NCBI RefSeq assembly: GCF_947487305.1
Contig: NZ_CANKWH010000013.1
Span: 1 to 64,000 of the forward strand
DNA: 64,000 nucleotides
From: an uncultured Paracoccus sp.
GTDB lineage: Bacteria > Pseudomonadota > Alphaproteobacteria > Rhodobacterales > Rhodobacteraceae
Direction: 5' to 3'
In this document: positions 37,371-45,355 of the stretch, one piece after another
Layout: every line of letters starts with the position of its first letter
Numbering within the stretch: position 1 is the stretch's first letter
Program-made: the position numbers and the translations under genes
Notes under the pieces: generated by a model
Seen by the model: the letters and a program-made list of their open reading frames with translations, nothing else
Database searches by the model: none
Told to the model about the DNA's origin: nothing

Positions 37371-38276
37371 ATGAACGATGCGCCCAAGGACTGGTTCGAA
37401 GCCGAGCTTCAGGACACGCTGGACGAGGATTACGAGATCGAGCTGGAGGATGCGGTGCTCTCGGCCGAGATCCGGCGCATCTACCGCGACAACCATCCCG
37501 AGCAGATGGATCGCAAGCTGTATTTCCAGGAATTGCTGCGCCTGCAATCCGAGCTGATCAAGCTGCAGGACTGGGTCAGCCATTACAAGGAAAAGATCGT
37601 CGTCATCTTCGAGGGCCGCGATTCGGCCGGCAAGGGCGGAGCCATCAAGCGCATCACCCAGCGGCTGAACCCGCGCGTCGCCCGCGTGGTCGCCCTGCCC
37701 GCCCCCTCGGACCGGGAAAAGACGCAATGGTATTTCCAGCGCTACGTGCCGCATCTGCCGGCAGGCGGGGAAATCGTGCTGTTCGACCGCAGCTGGTACA
37801 ACCGCGCGGGCGTCGAGCGGGTGATGGGATTCGCCAACGAGGACGAGGTCGAGCAGTTCTTCCAGGACGTTCCGGAATTTGAACGGATGCTGGTCCGTTC
37901 GGGCATCCGGCTGGTGAAATACTGGTTCTCGGTCACTGACGAGGAACAGCAGATGCGGTTCCTCATGCGCATCCACGATCCGCTGAAGCAATGGAAGCTG
38001 TCGCCGATGGACCTGCAAAGCCGGGTGCGGTGGGAAAGCTATACCAAGGCCAAGGAAGAGATGTTCGAGCGCACCAATATTCCCGAGGCGCCGTGGTATA
38101 TCGTGCCGGGCAATGACAAGAAGCGCGCCCGGCTGAACTGCATGAGCCACCTTCTGGGGCTGATGCCCTATACCGAGGTGCCGCATGACGAGATCGAGCT
38201 GCCGAACCGCGTGTTCAACCCCGATTACGAACGTGACGTGCTGCCGCGCGATCTCTATGTGCCGCAGAAATATTGA
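37371..38276 (+). CDS. ppk2: Polyphosphate kinase 2
   Basis: A 301-residue PPK2. The start is the ATG at 37371. Walker A is FEGRDSAGKGGAIKRI, the Walker B region IVLFDRSWYNRAGVERVMGF, the lid DREKTQWYFQRYV. It transfers phosphate between polyphosphate and nucleoside diphosphates. The one-domain size fits class I enzymes, which mainly make NTP from NDP. phzF-like follows after 15 bases. Confidence 0.95.
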   Translation: MNDAPKDWFEAELQDTLDEDYEIELEDAVLSAEIRRIYRDNHPEQMDRKLYFQELLRLQSELIKLQDWVSHYKEKIVVIFEGRDSAGKGGAIKRITQRLNPRVARVVALPAPSDREKTQWYFQRYVPHLPAGGEIVLFDRSWYNRAGVERVMGFANEDEVEQFFQDVPEFERMLVRSGIRLVKYWFSVTDEEQQMRFLMRIHDPLKQWKLSPMDLQSRVRWESYTKAKEEMFERTNIPEAPWYIVPGNDKKRARLNCMSHLLGLMPYTEVPHDEIELPNRVFNPDYERDVLPRDLYVPQKY

Positions 38277-38291
38277 GGGCTGAGGCGGGTG

Positions 38292-39155
38292 ATGCTCGAG
38301 TTCCACATCTATGATGTCTTCACCGACAAGCCCTTTTCGGGCAATCCGCTGGCCGTGGTCATGGGGGCGGATGGGCTGAGCACGACGCAGATGCAGACCA
38401 TCGCCCGGCAGTTCAATCTCAGCGAGACGATCTTTGTCCAAACGCCGCGCGATCCGGCGCATACGGCGCGGGTGCGGATCTTCCTGCCCAAGGCCGAGAT
38501 TCCCTTCGCCGGCCATCCGACCATCGGCTGCGCGCTGCACCTGTCGGGCGGCGAGAATGGGCGGATCGTGCTGGAGGAAGAGGCCGGACTGGTGCCCGTG
38601 ATCATCGGGGACGGGCTGGCGGAATTCGTGGCGCCGGTGCTGCCCACGCTGAACGGCGAGGCACCAACGCCTGTCGACGTTGCCGCGGCGCTGGGGCTGA
38701 CGGTGGGGCAGATCGGGTTCGGCGCGCATCGCCCCGCCATGGCCAGTGCCGGCAATGGTTTCATCTTTGTGCCGCTGCGCGATCTCGAAGCGCTGGCCCA
38801 GGCACGTCCGCGCGGCGAGGCCTTCGAGGCGCTGACCCGCGCTGTCCCCAAGCTCTATGCCTATGCGCCCGAGGGCGATGGTTTCCGGGCGCGCATGTTC
38901 GCGCCCGCGAATGGCGTGCCCGAGGACCCCGCGACCGGATCCGCCTCGGCCACCTTGCCCGCGCTGCTGCTGGCCGCCGGTCGGCTCGGCGAGGGCGAGA
39001 GCCGCATCGCGCTGCGTCAGGGCGTCGAGATGGGCCGCCCGTCAGAGATCGGGCTGACGGTTCAGGTCAGAAACGGGGCCATCACCGAGGTCCGCATCAG
39101 CGGGCGGGCGGCGAAGGTCGCCGAAGGACGGATTGCCATACCGGAGGATCACTGA
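38292..39155 (+). CDS. PhzF family isomerase-like protein
   Basis: A 287-residue protein starting MLEFHIYDVFTDKPFSGNPL. The catalytic Glu lies in NLSETIFV, and AEIPFAGHPTIGCA and EDPATGSASATLPALLL are PhzF landmarks. PhzF isomerises DHHA in phenazine synthesis, but most bacterial homologues act elsewhere; no phenazine genes are present, so the substrate is unknown. An in-frame GTG at 38289 is directly before the ATG. It overlaps the DUF1330 gene by one base. Confidence 0.92.
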   Translation: MLEFHIYDVFTDKPFSGNPLAVVMGADGLSTTQMQTIARQFNLSETIFVQTPRDPAHTARVRIFLPKAEIPFAGHPTIGCALHLSGGENGRIVLEEEAGLVPVIIGDGLAEFVAPVLPTLNGEAPTPVDVAAALGLTVGQIGFGAHRPAMASAGNGFIFVPLRDLEALAQARPRGEAFEALTRAVPKLYAYAPEGDGFRARMFAPANGVPEDPATGSASATLPALLLAAGRLGEGESRIALRQGVEMGRPSEIGLTVQVRNGAITEVRISGRAAKVAEGRIAIPEDH

Positions 39156-39451
39156 TGCCCAAGGGATACTGGATCGCGCATGTGACGGTAGATGATCCCA
39201 CAGCCTACGAGGCATATCGTCAGGCCAATGCCGCGCCGCTGGCCCAGTTTGGCGGGCGCTTCCTTGTGCGCGGCGGCGCGCAGACCGTGGTCGAGGGCGA
39301 GGCACGGCCGCGCAGTGTCGTGGTCGAATTTCCCAGCCTCGAGGCCGCGACCGACTGCTATCACAGCGCCGAGTACCAGGCTGCGCTGGCGCTGCGCAAA
39401 CCCTGCAGCGCGGGGGATGTCGTCATCGTCGCCGGATATGACCCAGCCTGA
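39155..39451 (+). CDS. DUF1330 family protein
   Basis: A 98-residue protein starting MPKGYWIAHVTVDDPTAYEA and containing GGRFLVRGGAQTVVEGEARP and VVVEFPSLEAA, the DUF1330 dimeric alpha+beta barrel pattern. Function unknown. It is translationally coupled to the phzF-like gene (TGATG). Confidence 0.93.
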   Translation: MPKGYWIAHVTVDDPTAYEAYRQANAAPLAQFGGRFLVRGGAQTVVEGEARPRSVVVEFPSLEAATDCYHSAEYQAALALRKPCSAGDVVIVAGYDPA

Positions 39452-39492
39452 TCGCGTCTTGTGACGGCGGGCGTAAGGTCTATGATGGCCGC

Positions 39493-39957
39493 ATGTTTCG
39501 CAATCTCCTGACCCGCCTTTTCGCCGATGACACCGAGGACCGCCGCATCGATGCCGGCGATGCCGAGGTGGCGCTTGCGGCACTGCTGGTGCGGGTCGCC
39601 CGCGCCGATGACCGCTATGACGGGGTCGAGCAGCGGCGGATCGAGCAGATCCTCGCCCGCCGCCGTGGCCTCAGCGCATCGCAGGCGGCCGAACGCCGCG
39701 CCGCCGCCGAGATGATCGAGGCCGAGGCGCCCGATACCGTCCGCTTCACCCGCACGATCAAGGACCGCATCGCGCTGGAAGACCGCTTTGACGTGATCGC
39801 CGCCTTGTGGGAGATTGCCTATGCCGACGAGACACGCGGGGCCGACGAGGAATCGATGATCCGCCTCGTCGCCGGCTTGCTGGGCATCAACGACCGCGAT
39901 TCGGCGCTGGCCCGCCAGCGCGTCCTGGAAGAGATGGGCCTCGGCGACAAGGGCTGA
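39493..39957 (+). CDS. TerB-like protein
   Basis: A 154-residue mainly helical protein starting MFRNLLTRLFADDTEDRRID. It has VALAALLVRVARADDRYDGV and LWEIAYADETRGADEESMIR, the acidic metal-binding helices of the TerB family. The function is uncertain. It is convergent with the Mrp gene, leaving four bases between the stops, with no terminator visible. Confidence 0.9.
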   Translation: MFRNLLTRLFADDTEDRRIDAGDAEVALAALLVRVARADDRYDGVEQRRIEQILARRRGLSASQAAERRAAAEMIEAEAPDTVRFTRTIKDRIALEDRFDVIAALWEIAYADETRGADEESMIRLVAGLLGINDRDSALARQRVLEEMGLGDKG

Positions 39958-39961
39958 CCGG

Positions 39962-41038
39962 TCAGGCCAGCCCGCCCTTGATCAGGCGGTCGGCCAGCCG
40001 GGCATAGGCCTCGGCAACCGCCCCCTCGCCAAGAGCCACCGGGCGGCCCGCATCTCCGGCCAGCCGCACCTCGAGTTCCAGGGGAATCTCGCCAAGGAAG
40101 GGCAGATCCAGATCCCGCGCCTCGGCGGCAACACCACCATGACCGAAGAGATGCGCCTCGTGGCCGCAATTCGGGCAGACATAGCTCGACATGTTCTCGA
40201 CCAGCCCGAGGATCGGCGTCTTCAGCTTGCGGAACATGTCGATGGCGCGGCGGGCATCCAGCAGAGCCACATCCTGCGGCGTCGAGACGATCAGCGCCCC
40301 GGTCAGCGCCGCCTTCTGACACAGCGACAGCTGCACATCGCCAGTGCCGGGCGGCAGGTCGATCAGCAGCACGTCAAGCTCGCCCCAGTTCACCTGTCCC
40401 AGCAACTGCTGCATCGCGCCCATCAGCATCGGCCCGCGCCAGATCACCGCCTCGCCCTCGTTCAGCATGAAGCCGATCGACATCAGCGTGACGCCATGCG
40501 CCTGCAGCGGCTCGATCCGCTGGCCGTCGGGACTGGCGGGGCGGCCCGAGGCCCCCATCATCCGCGGCTGGCTGGGTCCGTGGATATCGGCGTCCAGAAT
40601 CCCCACGCGCCGCCCGGCCCGCGCCAGCGACACCGCGAGATTCGAGGTGACGGTGGATTTGCCCACGCCGCCCTTGCCGGAACCGATGGCGATGATGTTC
40701 TTCACGCCCGCAATCGGCTGCGGTCCGGCTTGCGGGGTCGGGTGGCGGCCCAGCTTCATCTGCGGCGGTGGCGTCTGTGCCGCCGGTTTGCCGGCCGGCG
40801 CGGTCATGACGATCGAGACATTGGCCACACCCGGCAGCGCCAGCAGCCGCCGCCGCGCCTCGGCCTCGACCGGGGCGAATGCGCGCGCCTGATCGGCATC
40901 CCGGACCTCGAGGACGAATCGAACGGTATCGCCGTCGACGGTGAGAGCGCGCAGAAAATCGGCCCCGCCAAGGCTTCCGCCGCCCGGAATCTCGATCCCT
41001 TCGATTGACCTTACGGCAACTTCGCGTTCGATGCCCAT
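39962..41038 (-). CDS. apbC: Mrp/ApbC iron-sulfur carrier P-loop ATPase
   Basis: A 358-residue protein from the ATG at 41038 with an AAGGCGAAGA stretch upstream. The N-terminal DUF59-like domain ([14 protein letters not shown]) is followed by the deviant Walker [18 protein letters not shown] and [15 protein letters not shown]. The CxxC in [14 protein letters not shown] binds the transferable Fe-S cluster. It belongs to the Nbp35/Ind1 family of cluster carriers. It is divergent from the DUF1127/CcsR locus. Confidence 0.95.
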   Translation of the reverse strand: MGIEREVAVRSIEGIEIPGGGSLGGADFLRALTVDGDTVRFVLEVRDADQARAFAPVEAEARRRLLALPGVANVSIVMTAPAGKPAAQTPPPQMKLGRHPTPQAGPQPIAGVKNIIAIGSGKGGVGKSTVTSNLAVSLARAGRRVGILDADIHGPSQPRMMGASGRPASPDGQRIEPLQAHGVTLMSIGFMLNEGEAVIWRGPMLMGAMQQLLGQVNWGELDVLLIDLPPGTGDVQLSLCQKAALTGALIVSTPQDVALLDARRAIDMFRKLKTPILGLVENMSSYVCPNCGHEAHLFGHGGVAAEARDLDLPFLGEIPLELEVRLAGDAGRPVALGEGAVAEAYARLADRLIKGGLA

Positions 41039-41053
41039 TTCTTCGCCTTTCAC

Positions 41054-41281
41054 CCGAGATCGTCATCAAACTTATGGAACCGCGGCGCCCCGGCAACACT
41101 CGCGTCCCTTTGTCGCAGGCTAACCCCATCTGACCCTGCGTCACAAGAGCGCAGGGTAGCGGAACCGTGATCGCTAACGCCAGAACGCTCTCTTTTTTGC
41201 GCGCCTTTTCAGCAGGTCACAGCCAGCTAGGTCAGCAATAGTTATGCAATTGCTGCATAGCAGAAAACCACATTCCAGCCA
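41054..41281. other. Divergent intergenic region between apbC and the DUF1127 gene
   Basis: The stretch contains no gene. It holds an inverted repeat ACCCTGCG / CGCAGGGT at 41133-41157 (9-base loop), an AT-rich part at 41190-41260 and TTGCTGCA-type short palindromes (TGCAATTGCTGCA near 41245). The promoter of apbC must lie here. The RpoH-like promoter of the DUF1127 gene is annotated separately. Confidence 0.5.
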
Positions 41282-41309
41282 TTGTGCATCTGCAGCATTG
41301 GCGCCATCT
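41282..41309 (+). promoter_or_regulatory. RpoH-type promoter candidate for the DUF1127-sRNA transcript
   Basis: TTG at 41282-41284 and CCATCT at 41304-41309 are 22 bases apart, start to start, the spacing of heat-shock promoters (CTTGAA...CCATNT). In Rhodobacter sphaeroides the equivalent locus is driven by RpoHI/RpoHII. The -35 part is only partly conserved. The mRNA would start near 41316 and have a leader of about 65 bases. Confidence 0.45.
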
Positions 41310-41381
41310 TTGTCTCATCCGAAAGCGCAGGACCATCCGGGTTCGGCGCAGAGACGAAGAGCAGACGCAAGGAAGACGAAC

Positions 41382-41612
41382 ATGGCTGCAATTGAACATA
41401 TCCACGGCAGCGCCCGCAAAGAAGCCGGTTTCCGCACTTGGCTGGGCGACGTGATCGCCGGCATTCAGGAAAACCGCGCTCGCAATGCCGTCTACCGTCA
41501 GACCGTTCGCGAATTGAACGCCCTGACCGCGCGTGACCTGGCTGACCTGGGCATTCATCGTTCGATGATCTCCCGCATCGCCCGCGAAGCCGCCTACGGC
41601 GCCGCGCAGTAA
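41382..41612 (+). CDS. ccaF1: DUF1127 small protein, CcaF1-like RNA-binding protein
   Basis: A 76-residue protein starting MAAIEHIHGSARKEAGFRTW. The C-terminal DUF1127 part is RNAVYRQTVRELNALTARDL, ADLGIHRSMISRIAREAAYG. In Rhodobacter sphaeroides the DUF1127 protein CcaF1 is co-transcribed with the CcsR sRNAs and binds RNA, affecting sRNA maturation. GGAAG precedes the ATG. Eight CcsR-type hairpins follow at once, so the protein gene and the hairpins form one transcript. Confidence 0.9.
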   Translation: MAAIEHIHGSARKEAGFRTWLGDVIAGIQENRARNAVYRQTVRELNALTARDLADLGIHRSMISRIAREAAYGAAQ

Positions 41613-41630
41613 CACAGGTTTTTGATCCCT

Positions 41631-41653
41631 CGCCCCTCCTCCTCCCTGGGGCC
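41631..41653 (+). ncRNA. CcsR-type hairpin 1
   Basis: A short stem GCCCC / GGGGC encloses a loop with TCCTCCTCCCT. First of eight units after the DUF1127 stop. Confidence 0.8.
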
Positions 41654-41661
41654 AGGGCTTA

Positions 41662-41698
41662 GGCGGCATCCTCCCTCCTCCTCCCTGAGGATGCCGCC
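41662..41698 (+). ncRNA. CcsR-type hairpin 2
   Basis: A perfect 11-bp stem GGCGGCATCCT / AGGATGCCGCC presents the loop CCCTCCTCCTCCCTG with the CCTCCTCCC motif. Confidence 0.9.
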
Positions 41699-41707
41699 AC
41701 CCAGTTA

Positions 41708-41745
41708 ACAGGATCGCCCGCTCCTCCTCCCTAGGGCCATCCTGT
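41708..41745 (+). ncRNA. CcsR-type hairpin 3
   Basis: Stem ACAGGAT-C-GCCC / GGGC-C-ATCCTGT with one internal mismatch; the loop GCTCCTCCTCCCTA contains the motif. Confidence 0.9.
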
Positions 41746-41748
41746 CGC

Positions 41749-41785
41749 AGCGGCGGCCCCACTCCTCCTCCCAGGGGTCGCCGCT
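41749..41785 (+). ncRNA. CcsR-type hairpin 4
   Basis: Stem AGCGGCG-G-CCCC / GGGG-T-CGCCGCT; the loop ACTCCTCCTCCCA contains the motif. Confidence 0.9.
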
Positions 41786-41803
41786 GAAAAGAATACGAGG
41801 CCC

Positions 41804-41829
41804 GCTGTCCTTCCTCCTCCCTGGACAGC
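41804..41829 (+). ncRNA. CcsR-type hairpin 5
   Basis: Stem GCTGTCC / GGACAGC; the loop TTCCTCCTCCCT contains the motif. It is preceded by a 14-base unpaired linker AAAAGAATACGAGG. Confidence 0.9.
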
Positions 41830-41840
41830 CCGCCTTGTTC

Positions 41841-41876
41841 GCGGTGAAGCCCTACCTCCTCCCAGGGCGACACCGC
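41841..41876 (+). ncRNA. CcsR-type hairpin 6
   Basis: Stem GCGGTG-AA-GCCCT / AGGGC-GA-CACCGC with an internal loop; the apical loop ACCTCCTCCC contains the motif. Confidence 0.9.
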
Positions 41877-41884
41877 ACCCCATA

Positions 41885-41913
41885 CGCGGCCCCTCCTCCT
41901 CCCTGGGCCAGCG
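41885..41913 (+). ncRNA. CcsR-type hairpin 7
   Basis: Stem CGC-GGCCC / GGGCC-A-GCG with a bulged A; the loop CTCCTCCTCCCT contains the motif. Confidence 0.85.
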
Positions 41914-41918
41914 TGAAC

Positions 41919-41965
41919 GCGGCGGCGCCCCTTCTCCTCCCTGGGCGCCGCCGCTTTTCTTTTTC
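41919..41965 (+). ncRNA. CcsR-type hairpin 8 and transcript terminator
   Basis: A perfect 12-bp stem GCGGCGGCGCCC / GGGCGCCGCCGC (41919-41954) with the loop CTTCTCCTCCCT, followed by TTTTCTTTTTC. It ends the array and serves as rho-independent terminator. Its motif, TCTCCTCCC, differs by one base from the others. Confidence 0.9.
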
Positions 41966-41989
41966 TGCGGGCCGGGTTATGGGCAAAAG

Positions 41990-42784
41990 ATGCTCAGCTA
42001 TCAGCACGCCTATCACGCCGGGAACCTTGCTGATCTCCACAAGCACACGCTGCTTGCGGTGGCGCTGGATTACCTGACGCGCAAGGACAAGCAGCTCAGC
42101 TATATCGAGACCCATGCCGGGCGCGGCCTCTATCGGCTGGACAGCGCCGAGGCGCAGAAGACCGGCGAGGCGGCGGCGGGCATCCGGCGCGCCGAGGCCG
42201 AGGGCTGGCTGCCCGCTGGCCACCCCTTCCTGCAGGTGCTGGCCGCCGTGCGCGCCGCACATGGTCGCGCCGCCTATCCCGGATCACCGCTTATTGCCGC
42301 GCATTTCCTGCGCAAATCAGACAATGCACATCTGGCCGAGCTGCACCCGGCGGAACATGCGGCGCTGTCCTGGGTGGCAGGCTTCGCCACCATTCACCGA
42401 CGCGATGGCTTCCAGGTTGCGCAGTCGCTGTGCCCGCCGACACCGCGGCGGGGCTTCATGCTGATCGATCCCAGCTACGAGGTAAAGACCGAGTACGATG
42501 AGATTCCCCGCCAGATCGACCAGATCGTGCGAAAGTGGAATGTCGGGACGATTGCGCTCTGGTACCCGATCCTGACCGATGACCGGCATCTGCCGATGCT
42601 CACGCGGCTGAAGCAGACTCACCGGCAGGCGCTGGTATCAGAGATCCGCTTTCCGCCAGTCCGGGCTGATCACAACATGGTTGGCTCGGGCATGTTCGTC
42701 ATCAACCCGCCCTGGGGTCTGGACCGTGAGGCACAGCGGCTGGCGGAGGCGATCGCCAAGGGCGTGCGGGGCGGCGCGCCATAG
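41990..42784 (+). CDS. rlmJ: 23S rRNA (adenine-2030-N6)-methyltransferase
   Basis: A 264-residue enzyme starting MLSYQHAYHAGNLADLHKHT, the RlmJ N-terminus. The SAM-binding region is YIETHAGRGLYRL; the catalytic motif appears as LIDPSYE, and the C-terminus has FVINPPWGLD. It methylates A2030 of 23S rRNA. It follows the CcsR array directly, 35 bases after the stem of hairpin 8, and converges on uvrD. Confidence 0.95.
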   Translation: MLSYQHAYHAGNLADLHKHTLLAVALDYLTRKDKQLSYIETHAGRGLYRLDSAEAQKTGEAAAGIRRAEAEGWLPAGHPFLQVLAAVRAAHGRAAYPGSPLIAAHFLRKSDNAHLAELHPAEHAALSWVAGFATIHRRDGFQVAQSLCPPTPRRGFMLIDPSYEVKTEYDEIPRQIDQIVRKWNVGTIALWYPILTDDRHLPMLTRLKQTHRQALVSEIRFPPVRADHNMVGSGMFVINPPWGLDREAQRLAEAIAKGVRGGAP

Positions 42785-42794
42785 GCTCGACCGC

Positions 42795-45185
42795 TCAGAA
42801 CGGCACGTCATCCCCGCCCGCATTGCCCGAGGGCTGCAGGTAGGCGGCCTTGATGGTCTTGAAGCCGGTCGGGAATTGCACCGTCAGCGTATCCTCGGCA
42901 ATGCCCATCACCGTGCCATTGCCGAATTTCTGGTGGAACACCCGATCCCCCACGGCAAAGCCCGCCGCCAGCTCGGCATCGATGATGACCGGCGTGCGTT
43001 GCATCGGCGGCTTGCGCAGGGTCGCATTGGCCTGCATCCGCTTCCAGCCCGGAGAGTTATAGACATCGGCATTAGCGGCGCGTTGGTGCATGTCGCTGCC
43101 GCCATTGGCGCCAGCAAAGGCCATCGCCGCACCATAGCCGCCGCCATAGAGGCCCGGCGGGGTCAGCACCTCGACATGATCCTCGGGCAGTTCGTCGACG
43201 AAGCGCGAGGGCATCGAGCTTTGCCATTGCCCGTAGAGCCGCCGGTTGCCGGCAAAACTGATGGTCGCCAGCCGCTCGGCCCGGGTGATGCCGACATAGG
43301 CCAGCCGGCGCTCCTCCTCGAGCCCGCGGGTGCCGCTTTCGTCCATGGCGCGCTGGCTGGGGAACAGCCCGTCCTCCCATCCCGGCAGGAAGACGATCGG
43401 AAATTCCAGCCCCTTGGCGCCATGGAGCGTCATGATGCTGACCTCTTCCGCCGCCTCACCCTCGTCGCGGTCCATGACCAGTGCGACATGTTCGAGGAAG
43501 CCTTGAAGGTTGTCGAACTCTTCCAGCGCCTTGACCAGTTCCTTGAGGTTGTCGAGACGCCCGGGCGCATCCGGTGACTTCTCGTTCTGCCACATGGCGG
43601 TATAGCCGGATTCGTCCAGAATCCGCTCGGCCAGTTCGACATGGCTGACGGTTCTGTCCAGCACATCGGCATGCCAACGCCCGATCCCGGTCACGAAGTC
43701 GCGCAGGTTGGCCAGACCCTTGCCGCCCAGATGCCCCTCGTCCACGGCAATTTTCGCGCCCTCTAGCAGCGGCACGCCATTCTGCCGGGCGATGGTCTGA
43801 ATGGTCTGCACCGCCTTGTCACCCAGACCGCGCTTGGGGGTGTTCACGATCCGCTCGAAGGCCAGGTCGTCGGCGGGGCTGACCACCAGCCGGAAATAGG
43901 CCATGGCATCGCGGATTTCCTGCCGCTCGTAGAAGCGCGGGCCGCCGATGACGCGATAGGGCAGACCGATGGTCATGAAGCGGTCCTCGAAAGCCCGCAT
44001 CTGGTGGCTGGCACGGACGAGGATGGCGATGTCGTTCAGGCTGACCCGGCCGATGCTGGCGCGATGGCCGCCCTGAAAGCTCTCGATCTCCTCGCCGATC
44101 CAGCGCGCCTCGGCCTCGCTGTCCCAATGGCCGATCAGGCGCACCCGTTCGCCCTCGTCCTCGGCATCGGTCCACAGCGTCTTGCCCAAGCGCCCCTTGT
44201 TCGCCGCGATCAGCCCCGAGGCGGCGGCGAGGATATGCGGGGTCGAGCGGTAATTCTGTTCCAGCCGGATGACCCGCGCGCCGGGGAAATCCTGTTCGAA
44301 ACGCAGGATGTTGCCGACCTCGGCCCCCCGCCAGCCATAGATCGACTGGTCGTCATCACCCACGCAGCAGATGTTGCGATGCGCCTGTGCCAGCAGCCGC
44401 AGCCACATGTATTGCGCGATGTTGGTGTCCTGATACTCGTCCACCAGAATATAGCGGAACCGGTCCTGCCATTGCTTCAGCACGTCCGGATGCGCCTGGA
44501 ACAGCGTCACGCAATGCATCAAGAGATCGCCGAAATCGACCGCGTTCAGCGCCAGCAGCCGGTCCTGATAGGCCGCGTAAAGCCGCCCGCCCATGCCGTC
44601 GAACGCCGCGCCCTCGCCCTTGGGCAGACGCGCGGGGGTGATGCAGCGGTTCTTCCAGTCATCGATCAGCCCGGCCAGTTGCCGCGCCGGCCAGCGCTTC
44701 TCGTCGATGTTCTCGGCGGCGATCAGTTGCTTCAGCAGGCGCAGCTGGTCATCCGTGTCCAGGATGGTGAAGCTGGGTTTCAGATACAGCCCGTCCCGGC
44801 CGATCAGTTCCGCATGGCGGCGCAGGATCTTGACGCTGATCGAGTGGAAGGTGCCCAGCCAGGGCATCCCCTCGACCGCCTCGCCCAGAAGCCGGCCAAT
44901 GCGGTTCTTCATCTCGCGCGCGGCCTTGTTGGTGAAGGTCACGGCAAGGATCTGCCCCGGCCTCGCCTTGCCCAGCAGCAGCAGATGCGCGATCCGCGTG
45001 GTCAGGGCGCGGGTCTTGCCCGTCCCTGCCCCGGCCAGCATCAAGACCGGCCCGTCCAGCGCCTCGACCGCCTCGCGCTGCGCGGGGTTCAGCCCCTCGA
45101 GATAGGGGGCCGGACGCGCTGACAGGGCGCGTTGCGACAGCGGCACGGCGGCCTCGAAGGCATCCTGATCGTCAAACTGGCTCAT
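42795..45185 (-). CDS. uvrD: UvrD/PcrA-type DNA helicase
   Basis: A 796-residue superfamily 1A helicase from the ATG at 45185 (MSQFDDQDAFEAAVPLSQRA). Motif I is AGAGTGKTRALTTRIA, motif II VDEYQDTN, motif III VGDDDQSIYGWRGAE, motif VI YVGITRAERL. It unwinds DNA in nucleotide excision and mismatch repair. The Tudor-like C-terminal segment FAVGDRVFHQKFGNGTVMGI is present. The frame extends further upstream without similarity. Confidence 0.96.
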   Translation of the reverse strand: MSQFDDQDAFEAAVPLSQRALSARPAPYLEGLNPAQREAVEALDGPVLMLAGAGTGKTRALTTRIAHLLLLGKARPGQILAVTFTNKAAREMKNRIGRLLGEAVEGMPWLGTFHSISVKILRRHAELIGRDGLYLKPSFTILDTDDQLRLLKQLIAAENIDEKRWPARQLAGLIDDWKNRCITPARLPKGEGAAFDGMGGRLYAAYQDRLLALNAVDFGDLLMHCVTLFQAHPDVLKQWQDRFRYILVDEYQDTNIAQYMWLRLLAQAHRNICCVGDDDQSIYGWRGAEVGNILRFEQDFPGARVIRLEQNYRSTPHILAAASGLIAANKGRLGKTLWTDAEDEGERVRLIGHWDSEAEARWIGEEIESFQGGHRASIGRVSLNDIAILVRASHQMRAFEDRFMTIGLPYRVIGGPRFYERQEIRDAMAYFRLVVSPADDLAFERIVNTPKRGLGDKAVQTIQTIARQNGVPLLEGAKIAVDEGHLGGKGLANLRDFVTGIGRWHADVLDRTVSHVELAERILDESGYTAMWQNEKSPDAPGRLDNLKELVKALEEFDNLQGFLEHVALVMDRDEGEAAEEVSIMTLHGAKGLEFPIVFLPGWEDGLFPSQRAMDESGTRGLEEERRLAYVGITRAERLATISFAGNRRLYGQWQSSMPSRFVDELPEDHVEVLTPPGLYGGGYGAAMAFAGANGGSDMHQRAANADVYNSPGWKRMQANATLRKPPMQRTPVIIDAELAAGFAVGDRVFHQKFGNGTVMGIAEDTLTVQFPTGFKTIKAAYLQPSGNAGGDDVPF

Positions 45186-45355
45186 GACCGGAACATAGAC
45201 GCGAAGGCCCCTCATGGGAAGGGCGTGTTCACATTCCGTTCCCGCCACCCGCAGAAATAGCCCGTCTGCCGCGCCCACGGTCCAGAGCCCGCTTGACCTG
45301 TCCACCGTTCCGGGCGAGCACATGGGTCATGCGTCACGATCATTCAGGGGTTTCC

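Noticed and set aside
38292-39155. Phenazine biosynthesis cluster around the PhzF homologue
   Set aside because: No other phz genes are nearby; PhzF-like proteins are widespread with other roles.
41631-41954. Repeated CTCCTCCTCCC motifs resembling a CRISPR array or tandem repeat
   Set aside because: The spacing is uneven and each motif sits in the loop of its own hairpin with a different stem; this fits CcsR sRNAs, not CRISPR repeats.
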